Below, in pieces: positions 54,701 to 64,000 of a stretch of DNA of 64,000 bases; position 1 is the first letter of the stretch, and every line of letters begins with the position of its first letter. The position numbers and the translations under genes are program-made. This DNA comes from Helopsaltes ochotensis (taxonomy: Eukaryota > Chordata > Aves > Passeriformes > Locustellidae). The stretch lies in assembly GCA_013400155.1 (NCBI GenBank), contig VXBM01001009.1, forward strand, positions 152,328 through 216,327. The letters are read 5' to 3'. The notes beneath the pieces were generated by a model. It did not search any database. It saw only the letters and a list, made by a program, of their open reading frames with translations, and was not told the DNA's origin.

Positions 54701-57700
54701 GGGGCACAGAGCTGAATTCTAGAACGTTCTGATTCCCTGCCTTTTATAGACAACGAGATGGATCACACAGCTCTTCCCCTTTCCAATCTATAAGCTCTTT
54801 GTAAATGAGCAACCCATTCACCAGCCTCGACAAGAAATTCAGCATCACTATCAAAATTTTGAGAGGGGAAACTGAGGCACAGATATAGAAAGACTTATTA
54901 AATCCAGCTCTTGTGCTGTCCTGCATCCCCCTCTAATCTTTAAAACATCAGAAGCTTCCTTACTCATTAGTGTTAGAGCCCCTCTGGGAAAGCCTGAATG
55001 TGCTGACAGCACAAACTCCAGGAAAGCCAGTCAATGGGATGACAAAATGTAGGGACAAAAATTAAGTGCTTGATGAAGGTGCGGAAATTACAGTGGGAGA
55101 CTTGCAAAAGCAAAGGAAGAAGCAGAGGGCGGGGAAGAAGGAAAGGACAGCTGGGAAGTGGAGGGGATGCTCCAAGATACTTCATGCTGACAATGGGACT
55201 TGCACTCAGAGCAGTGACTGATCAGAACATGTTCCAAAATCTACATGTGTGCAGGGGGGGAAAAAAAAAAGCATCTGTGATGAACAGCACGGTCATGACA
55301 CAATTCCAGACTCCGTCTTTCATTCCCATAGGGCTACAGGGAACACTTTTTAAAAATTTACTGCCATTCCACCTGTCAAGCAAAATGACATGCTTTGCAG
55401 CTCTGCTTCAGACACACGATATTAAGAGCACTGATCAGTCCTTTCAGTACCTGGAAAATATTTTGCTGTCTTGGATACTGGCAGGATAAACCTCAACTCA
55501 ATTCTTTGGTTAATAAAACCTACAAGGCTTCACGAAGATTCAATATTAAAGCAGCTGACGTTCAGGGCAAATAAAAGGGACAAATCCAGCCCTCTAATTA
55601 TAAGGTATTTGAGCCTGGCTTCAACGTGCTGCAACAGATGAGATTTTTTAATTCTTTCAGAGTCGCAAGCACGGGCGAGGAATCTTCGAGGGCGGCGGAG
55701 CGATGCCGGCTCCCTTTCTGAGCGCCGCACAATGGCGAGGTTCAGCAGCTGCTCCCAAGGAAGAGCCTTGTTCCCTCGGAGCAGCGCTCGGAGGTGCTGA
55801 CCATGTAGGTGTAAATACATCTGTCTTTTGCCATTTGCAGTAATACACGCCTCCTACACTTCTCCCAGCGAGGCAGATGGTCGCTGTCCTGTCGAAATCT
55901 TACACTGCACAGACTTCCAGGGCTATGTGTTCGCAGAAATATGAGGGCAGATGTTAAATATGTTAAACACACGCTTTGCCCCCTGGAGGTTTAAGTTAAG
56001 GCTGCTGTCTCAATTTGGTCATTTTAGGCATGCCAGGCTTCTTGGATCGTAGGCATTCCTCTTAAATCCCTGCTTTATAAATAACAGCTTCTCATGTTAA
56101 TTTTGTGTACTTTCATCAAATATTTTGGATGCAGAACAAATGAAGGAAGCTCTCGGCTTAGCGTTACAAGGCTACGTGGGCTGTGCTGAAAATTATGATC
56201 CCCATTCATGAAAACTCTATTTACACAGCAGGGTATTTCCCATGACTGTTGTTTTCCCCCCTTGCATAAGCCTCACTGAGCATTTTAAATTTAATTAGTT
56301 TTAAAAATGACATAAAATGGAACAGAGACAGTTTGTGAATAGTATAATGTACCAGAAAACTACAAATACGAACACTCCGAATGTGTTTTAGATGTTTAAG
56401 AATAAAACATGAAATAAAATATTGCAGATTTACAACAATTGCAATAATTTTAGAAAGGTTTGCTGGTATCACCACAGCATTAAGGAAACCTTTGTAAAAA
56501 ATTTTGCATTAATTACAACTGTAAACCAGGAGCTTTATTTGCAAATCCTTCTCCTCACTGCTCCTTATCACCTACCACCCCTGGCAGGCCCTCAGGTGAA
56601 TTTTTTAATTTCTTTCTCTGCTGTGTCCCACTTGGTTCTAAGTGTCTAATCCAGTTTTGGGAGCCTGTATTTACATTTCTGTCCTTCACTGGCTGTATTC
56701 TTCAAGTCAGGTTTTTGGTATTTTCCCTCCCTGAGGAACTGTGACCTCCTGCCTTGTAACAACCTCCCCCTGATCCCACCTCCCTTCCCATCCTCTTCCA
56801 GGATCACACCTGGATACGCTTCCAAAATTCACCTGAGCCGCAGCAAAATCTTTTTCACTCGGCTTAAACTGAGCAGAGAACTAAAAAGGCAGAAATAAGC
56901 AAGTGAAATTTGTCTGTGGAGGAAGCTAAACCTCAACACGACCCTCGAACCGCTTCTTCAGCGTTTCTTAAGTTCCATTTGCAATTATCTGTGAGGTTCA
57001 GGAATTTCTCTCCGCGCCTGGGGCAGCTGCGTGTCCGTGGCTCACGTTTGGCTCCACGAGCCCCGTGAAATTCCCGTTTCACAGCCAGGGCAGGAGCGGA
57101 TCGTTGGACAGGCACCAATGGATCCACACGTGCTCAGCCCAGCTCCTGGCCGCCAGCACTCACACCCAGTGCACCCAGCAGCAAGGGGTTTTACAGCACC
57201 TCTGGGCTCAAGCACAACTATGGGAATTACACAGGGAGAGAGGGAATACCCATCAGCTCTCGCCTGAAAAATAACTCCCGGTTCATGAAACACAAGGGAA
57301 AATTCACCTCACAAGCAGGGTTTGAGCAAGAAAGCTCTGAAGCAAGGGAGGCAGTGCCTGCATTTGCCAAAATGCAGGGAAAGTTTAGGAAGCTGCAGGA
57401 CTCTCAGTTGTTTCGTCCAACCACATGCCATGCTCCATCTACTTTCCTTACAAATATAAAAGCCCTCCGAAAACTAACAGATCAATCAGATTTTTAACTA
57501 GAAAATATTCAGGAGTGCAAACAACAAGAAAATGAGGGAGGAAAAAATATAATCATCACCCTGTAGCTTTAATTGCAATAAAAGAATATTTAAAGTTTAG
57601 CAAGAGAAACGCGTCAGCTGTTGGACAGTATTAATTAATTGAAAATTGCTATGATTTACAAAGCTCATAAAATCTTCTAAAATATATATTTAGAGGAGCT

Positions 57701-58256
57701 TTTCCTCTAAATACTTTGAAGTGTTTTATCATGGCACATGAGAAGTACCAAAGTGCAGCTGACTCTGGAGTGGAAATCCACACATGAATTACCCAGTCCA
57801 GAAAAGTACAAGAGAGGAAAAATAAGGTCAAGAAAACAGCGCGATTAAGTTTTGCCTTTCCGCTCAACCTGGCTTACTGTCTTTCCAGTTCCGATGGTCA
57901 AAAATCGTTTCTGCTTGAAAAGGTTGGAAATCAAAATAAACAAACTTGGAAAAAAAAAGTGAAACCATATTTTATTCTGATTGAATACAGCTCTGCTTAT
58001 GTTTCATTCCAATTCCTGGTGTGAAAACGTCTCCTGACCCGCCCAAATGAATATTCCTGAATTTACAGAGGTTTGTTTTCAGGTTGTATTTATCTATCTG
58101 CTGTTTTCAGTCTCCTCTTTCTCCCACCCCCCCTTCTGCTGCTATTAAATTACACACACTGAAATTAAAATACGGAATAAAACTAATTCTCCCAAATAAT
58201 AACACAAATGATTTCCACAGGAATCATAAAGGCTAAGGAAGGTTTGTGCCACTTAC
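51704..58256 (-). other. BCAS3: BCAS3 intron upstream of the microexon, 6553 nt
   Basis: GT-AG intron (gtaagt ... catgaag). Contains a CpG-rich patch at about 55660-55800, a milder one near 56930-57080, and a C-run at about 52202-52213. No coding exon is recognised. A short LTR-end-like string near 52985 was considered and not accepted. Confidence 0.92.
55655..55800. promoter_or_regulatory. Small CpG-rich patch upstream of the microexon
   Basis: Short run with many CpGs (gggcggcggagcgatgccgg, gagcgccgcac, ggagcagcgctcgg) in the intron between the GKLNSQD exon and the microexon. Open frames cross it on the minus strand, but no BCAS3-like peptide or convincing acceptor/donor pair is present. 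Candidate enhancer or internal start site. Confidence 0.3.
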
Positions 58257-58407
58257 CCTGTGCGTTTGGTGATGGTCCCTAATGTCATTGGCTGCTTGAT
58301 TTGAGCAAGAGGCAACACCACAGTCAAACTTGGGAGAGGCAGGAGCCGAGGGTTCCCGGGATTGTTGTTTGTGAAGTTATTGTAAGTGTCTTGGCTGTTC
58401 AATTTAC
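58257..58407 (-). CDS. BCAS3: BCAS3 coding exon 'GKLNSQD' (151 nt)
   Basis: Encodes KLNSQDTYNNFTNNNPGNPR, then a PLPSLTVVLPLAQIKQPM stretch, and ends TLGTITKRT. These match the human segment that begins GKLNSQDSYNNF. The donor is CAGG|gtaagt, a near-perfect consensus, leaving phase 2 (GG of a glycine codon). The acceptor is set at ..cccatcaag|GT because human BCAS3 has H-G-K-L-N here. That choice needs one nucleotide from the upstream exon. The open frame continues upstream for about 84 codons, but those residues (..VMCFIASLSHQ) do not match the family and are taken as intron read-through. A stronger acceptor lies 70 nt upstream (see the separate entry). The residues sit just after the WD40-like region, in a linker leading into the BCAS3-family domain. 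The donor is certain; the acceptor is a good inference. Confidence 0.93.
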
Positions 58408-58477
58408 CTTGATGGGACAGAGATGCAATAAAACACATTACTGGAATTTTTTCTTCATTTATCATTTCTACATCTGT

Positions 58478-58497
58478 CTGAAGTAAGATAAAAAAGA
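58478..58497 (-). promoter_or_regulatory. Strong alternative 3' splice site candidate
   Basis: On the minus strand a long pyrimidine tract (ttttttatcttacttcag) ends in CAG 70 nt upstream of the acceptor inferred for the 58257-58407 exon. By eye it scores better than the inferred acceptor (cccatcaag). Because 70 is not a multiple of three, use of this site after an upstream exon ending in one G would run into a stop within eight codons. It could be a decoy, a regulated poison site, or simply unused. Confidence 0.45.
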
Positions 58498-60575
58498 CAA
58501 AAAAAAACCAAAACAAAAAACCCCACAAGCGAGCTGCTGTTGTAATAAAAGAAAAAAAAAAATCCAAAAAATTAATTTTCGTTTCAGATAAAGAATAAAT
58601 TACAATGGAAGAAGCAATTTCTAATTTTACATAGGGGGATAAAGAAGGATTCCTTTCCATGCAAGGGAAATTATTCCTGCTGCTGCTGCTTGCCTGGCAG
58701 TTTTGTTCCCCGAAAAGTTTTCGAGCTCGATTTGAAGGACAGGCTCAGGATTCCAATTCTCTATTTAAAAAAAAAGGAGTATCTGGAAGGGAATTATTTT
58801 CCTAAAGTACCACATACAGTGTTGGTAATTGGAAGTCCTGAAAAGGTCGCTTTTGTTGTCTCGACGGATAAAGACACGCAGAATAATCATCTGCAGAACT
58901 AAGGCTGGAGGGAAATATCAAGTAACTATGTCAAATAAAGCCACGCCAAACTCGATGTAAAAATCACGAAAGTATCAAAAAAAGTCACAAATTTCATATT
59001 CATTCAAAAAGATGAAAATGAAACACAGGTACTGGAAAAAAAAGGAAAGGGAAAACATAACAAAAAAGCCCTCAACAACCCTAAATTTAGCTGATTTCAA
59101 AGAGGTCTGTGCTGGATGGACGCCCAGTTTGGATACGCTTTCTTACTCGCTGTATCACTCTGTAGTCACAACCTTTCATTCTTCAGTTGGAAAAGGAAAC
59201 TAGCTCCAAATTTCATGGACAGTAAAGAAAGAAATGTGAAGAAACCAAAGAAAGAAGTTAAACAAAAAAAGGGGCCAGTCTGTTTATAGCAGAATTGAAA
59301 GTACTTTAAATAGACAAGCAACCATGAATTAAAAGGTTTAGATCATTAACTTGTTTTTCTGTGTTCCTATAATGCTGTGAAACGCTGGCTTTGTTCTTAA
59401 TCAAAAGGGAACCATATTGGGAATTAGGTTCCTAAACAACTGATGCATTCTACACAGATATTATACAAATCCCAGGCCAAATCCATACAATCTGCCTCAA
59501 GAGCAGCCACCTTTTTTCAAGGAAGAAAAACAGCACAGCAAAGGGTTTCTCACAGGAAGCTGCCTGAAAAGCTTTAATGGTACTTCAGATGGATTGAAAA
59601 TAGGAAAAGGAAGGCGGAAAAATCTTAATGAATGTCTCATCATCCTAAAGACACTCAATGCTTCCTTCACCCTTCTTTTAATACTATATAACTGGGAGCT
59701 TGGGGGTTTTATTTGGGTTTTTCTGCAAAGCCCCCAGACCTCTGCCTCTCAGAGAAGCACAATAACAGAAATGATGAAATTACAAAGTGTATTTTGTGAT
59801 AAGTATCCGGCCTGAGCATCCATCAATACGTTTTAAGAGAAATAGCAAGGCTTTAATGAAGAACAAGCCTATTGAAGTTCCCAGAGAGCAGATTTCATTA
59901 ATAGCAATTTTCCTGCACCAACTTGGAATACAAAGGAAAAGGAAAAAAATAACCCAGCTCAGTTTTAAATAAGACTGAGATGCAATTAATTTTTTTTTAA
60001 GATTAGTTTAATAATGCATTTTTGGTTCTTGCAGGAAGGCATATGAATAGTTTTGTGCATTATTGTCTAATTAGTCAGTGTTCCTGCAGCCAAGGCCTCT
60101 CTGGAAGTGTTTCCCTCTCCCATATTCCCCTGGATCCACACGGGCACAGCAAACACCGATGGTATCTGCTGAGGGAGCTCCAAATGTCTGTAATTTGTTT
60201 TCTTCTACTTGTACAGAATCTAATGATTAACTCTGAACTACTGATCCAAAGGCTGGCTTGGAACAGGCCCCTCTCCCCTCTCAAGGCACAGTTCATGTCT
60301 CGGTGCCCTCTGCTCCCAGCTTCGTGTGGTTTTCCATATGCAAAGCCTTCAGCTGATTCCATGGAATATTTGCATGCAGGGAAATGAGGAATTTACAGAC
60401 GTCCTTCCTACACAAGGATGAGCTGCTTTGCTTCCATACAAGCTGAGGACTCCCAGAGCAGTAAGGGATACTTAAAAAACTGCAGGATTATCTCATCCCT
60501 TCAGAGTTTTTTATTAATTGTAGGCACAACATCTTACAAATTCTTAGGCTCATATATAAGGAAACATAATTAAAC

Positions 60576-60576
<1 letters not shown>

Positions 60577-60608
<32 letters not shown>
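60577..60608. repeat. Poly-A run, 32 nt, beside the assembly gap
   Basis: Uninterrupted A homopolymer ending 10 bases before the N run. Confidence 0.95.
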
Positions 60609-60610
<2 letters not shown>

Positions 60611-60618
60611 TGGCAAAA

Positions 60619-60639
60619 NNNNNNNNNNNNNNNNNNNNN
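60619..60639. other. Assembly gap, 21 N
   Basis: Run of N. Its true length is unknown. The adjoining 32-nt poly-A is a likely cause of the gap. Confidence 0.99.
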
Positions 60640-60897
60640 TGGCTTTTTGCCATACTCATTCCCCACAGGCTGAGGCAATGAATCTTGCAGCTGCCACAGC
60701 TCCAAAGGACTAGTGGCAAAATACATTTAAAGAAAAAGAGTCAAGCAATGACATTCCTTGCTTTCTAATAATGATGCTCCAAACACAGCTTCTGGCTAAG
60801 CAAGTTAATAAGCTGTAGGTGCCAGAAGATAGGAAAGTATCTCATAATTTACCTACTTAAACGTTATGTGTTCTTAGTTAATATCTCAAATGATTTA

Positions 60898-60898
<1 letters not shown>

Positions 60899-60929
<31 letters not shown>
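60899..60929. repeat. Poly-A run, 31 nt
   Basis: A second long A homopolymer within 300 bp of the first; no retroposed gene copy is recognised upstream of it. Confidence 0.95.
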
Positions 60930-60933
<4 letters not shown>

Positions 60934-63900
60934 TAAACAATAATCAAAAGAATGAAAATAAGTAAACGAGATTCTGAAAGGGACTAAAATATAATATGAT
61001 TCTTCTTTGAGAAGGGAATCAAAAAACATTCTGGATGTCAAGCATTTAATTTGTAACTATGTATTTGGAAATATAGCTAAATCTGATGTATACAAACCTC
61101 AATAAAAAATTAACTAAACCAGACCTCATAACGCACAGCACTTCACAGCACAAACACGAGAAAAAAATTCTGCTGTGACAAATGGAAAAGCTGTAAATAC
61201 CAAACATATGTCACAATAACCATTGCCTGCCAACCTGCATTTTCTGCTGCAACAGTCAGTTGCTTAACTGCAAAAACTGTAATTAGAAGTGATACTAGTC
61301 AAAAATTAAAAGTTGGAATGCTACAAAGAGGAGAGGAATTATTTCTGACAGGAAAGTCGTTCTTGTAAATCTGACTACAATGGTATTAAGATGGTGGGGA
61401 CGATTAAGGTCAAAGAAAACCCCCTAATTTTCTGGTGTGCTGCTGTACCCATCCAGGAATCCCAAAAATTCCCCTTCCGTTCCTCCAGCCCTTCCAAGTA
61501 GGAAACTCCTGCAGCAACCAGGAGTTGTGTGCGCACAGGGCAGTCAGATGGGGCCAAAAGAGCACAAAGAACGCAGTCAAGCATCAACATTATTTCTACA
61601 GCTCAAGCCGTTGTTGATTCACTGTCAAAGGACAAGCAACAAATAAGCCAAAGTTTAAGTCGGGTAGAAATATCCAGTATTTTTCATCCAGCAGAATGCT
61701 GAACTCCAGTTACCTCCCGACATGTGGACAGTGCATTTAACTGTGAATGGCTGAGACCGACACACGCAGATCCCACCCTACAGACTACTCCAGGAATGCT
61801 TTCACTGCAATCAATCACCACCCTCACAGTTCCATGGCAAACGTGTCCCCTCAAGGGTCATTTCCAGAGGAGCAGCCCAAGCAAGGAGGCACTTTCCCCT
61901 GGTAATCACCCAGAGCCCTCAGAACCCTGTGCAAGGCATGGGGTCAAGTATTTGTCTTTCCATGGGCTGCCATAGAGGAGATTTTCATATCAGAGCTGTG
62001 CATGGGCTACATAAAAGCCATTCTAGGCTGGTAAATCTCTTACTGATTTTACTTCCAAGAAGCTGAGGATGCCGTGGCTCTGGAGTCTGACAAGTTTATT
62101 TGCAAGTGCAGCCTTACTTTGGGCAAACATTGCCTACTGAGACACGGAAAACCCAACCCATTGGTTCTGGACCTGTTAGCTGAGAGTCTGCAAAACCATC
62201 ACCATCTCATCCCCCCAAAACCTGAACCACTCTTTTCCAGACATCTCATTCCACTGACACTCAAAGGAGAAATGGATGAAGCTGAGGATAAAAGTGAAGA
62301 AAGAAAACAACAATGGGCTTTGTTGTCAGAGGGAAGGAGCCGAGCTGTATTCCCAAACCGGCCATCACTGACAGACTCACTTCCACCGAGGAAAAAAGGG
62401 AGGCCTGCAAGTGCCGGACAAAAGAAATCCCAGCAGACAAAGAAAAAACAAATTAAAAGCACCATTATAAAATACAGATGCTATAAGGAAAATAAACTTC
62501 AGAAGATTTAGTGGGTTTTGACAAAGCTGGACATCTGTGGAAAAGCCATCAGGAGCAGCTCCCAGGTATGGCCGGACAGGCTTGGGGTCCCACAGCATCG
62601 CTTTCCTTCTCAACCCCTGGGCAGAGACACCCTCAGCTCTCCACAAACCTTCAATGTGAAATCTCTCAGTCACTCTTTAGGCCTGAATATGAGATTTAAA
62701 CATTTGATCAAATCACTCTTTTTTCAGTTTTTGAACTGTATTTTTGGATAAGAAAAGAAAGCTACATCAAGTGGAAAACATTCAAGACTTAAGAGCTTCT
62801 AACACTGTTCAAAAAGCAATCAATCAACTGAAAGCAATTAATACAGTTACGTGTCCTCTTCTGATCAGCTAAGAGCCTTGATGAATTCAGGCCAGATTTC
62901 AAACTGGTCAGCGTTTGAGCGGAGCACTTGAGATCATCTCTGAGGAGAGAGCAGCAGAAACACCCTGATTTTCGGCACTACTAATGACACAATTATACAT
63001 CCAAATGCAGCTTGGCAGGGACATCCCCCAGCCCCAGGGATTGCACTCAGCAGCAACACAGCGTGGCAAAAAGACGTTATAGGACCCTGAAAGAATGATG
63101 TGGGTGAAGGCCCTGTTACTCTGCTCTTTAGTCCATGCATAGTCCCACACTAATGCAACCAAATCCCTTATCTGATTTCAACCCAGTTCGAATCTATCAG
63201 TACCACAGATCCCATTTGTGCACAAAAATGGAACTCCTAAATCACAGCCAAGCTTAAAACCAAAACTACACCCTCACACCTAAGGGATGCAGACACCAAC
63301 TTATCAACAAACTGAAATTAAACCCTTTTACCCGTTAAATTTCAGCATGTGTATGACATATCTCTAAGTCCTGCAGGATTTTCTTTGGTGTAAACTCAGT
63401 GAGCAAAAGCAAAGATGACTTGGCCCAGACAATTTTTTCTGGTAGGAAAGTAATGATCAAAAGGATTTTAGCTTCTCTATACACTTTATTTGAAAAACTA
63501 AAGTGGTATCAAGCACCTCTCAGCCTTATAATAAAATGCTTCTATGTTGATTTTTTCCATTTTTCTTCCATTACTCCAATACAAAAAGCTTAGTAATGCA
63601 GTGTCATTAAAATTCAAACCCCACTTGATTCGCTTTTATATCTTCCAGTATTTAACAGACTCCATTTCAAAGGGTACCACGAAGTCTACTGACATTAACA
63701 CTACATATAAACATCTATAATTTGGTAAATAAAAATGCAGTAACTCCGGGCTATGCAATCATGTGGAGGCCAAGTTACAGGAAAATGAACCATGTTTGGC
63801 CATTAATTCTGTTTAGTGTAACACTGAGGATTCCTCAGCTAAACATTCCCTAATTGTATAATGCAAGGGAAATAAAATCCTTTCTAACTGGTAGGCAAAA

Positions 63901-64000
63901 AATGGCAGGAAAACCAGAAGTGTCATGGACGTGGTGGTTTATTTTGCTTTGCTTTTTATTCAATACAAAAAGTTTCCCGGATGAGAATGGAAAGCTTCCC

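Larger units (their letters stand above)
58408..64000 (-). other. BCAS3: BCAS3 intron, 5' side (partial)
   Basis: Sequence upstream of the first exon seen. I looked on the minus strand for the preceding BCAS3 exon (expected to encode a serine/proline-rich segment ending S-P-L-H) and did not find it, so this stretch is intronic to the window edge. It contains an alternative acceptor at 58478-58479, two poly-A runs over 30 nt, and the N gap. The plus-strand frame at 62074-62511 (145 codons) has no family resemblance. Confidence 0.8.

Noticed and set aside
58408..58660. Upstream continuation of the BCAS3 open frame, including VEMINEEKIPVMCF
   Set aside because: Those residues do not occur in the BCAS3 family as I know it, and the phase needed for the human-like exon junction places the acceptor at 58407. 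Kept only as an alternative-acceptor finding.
62074..62511. 145-codon plus-strand frame with a lysine-rich end
   Set aside because: No family resemblance; the lysine-rich end follows from an A-rich stretch. Treated as chance.

Overview
The window is eukaryotic, vertebrate and almost certainly avian. It is AT-rich non-coding DNA with short exons in consensus splice sites, and its recognisable interspersed repeats are CR1 LINE 3' ends, the typical bird retroposon. No bacterial, viral or plasmid gene organisation is present. There is one 21-base run of N at 60619-60639.

The only gene I can support is BCAS3 (also called Rudhira), on the minus strand. Eight consecutive internal coding exons can be placed to the base, and phase is kept at every junction. 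From 5' to 3' of the gene they lie at 58257-58407, 51659-51703 (a 45-nt microexon), 46357-46481, 45628-45793, 44416-44516, 31713-31813, 28473-28669 and 27050-27147. Joined, they give 984 nt (327 whole codons plus a split codon at each end). This is roughly residues 490-820 of the approximately 928-residue vertebrate protein, judged by comparison with the human sequence as I remember it. The upstream exons (N-terminal WD40-like part) lie beyond position 64000, and the last coding exon(s) lie beyond position 1.

Layout: 1-27049 is part of a very large intron near the 3' end of the gene. 27050-31813 holds three exons. 31814-44415 is a 12.6-kb intron holding tandem CR1 copies, a homeodomain-site-rich block, a CpG-rich patch with a 90-bp near-perfect palindrome, and one copy of a roughly 256-bp direct repeat; the second copy is also in this intron. 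44416-46481 holds three closely spaced exons. 46482-58256 is intron around the microexon. 58408-64000 is upstream intron with long poly-A runs and the N gap.

The points most worth a second look are the short cassette-type exon with a weak acceptor and a GCAUG motif just downstream, the palindrome at 37341-37430, the pair of 97%-identical repeats 2.2 kb apart, a strong alternative acceptor 70 nt upstream of the 58257-58407 exon, a G-quadruplex motif on the transcribed sense strand, and homeodomain-site clusters that may be enhancers. None of these is proven to be a new system. Most of the window reads as ordinary intron.
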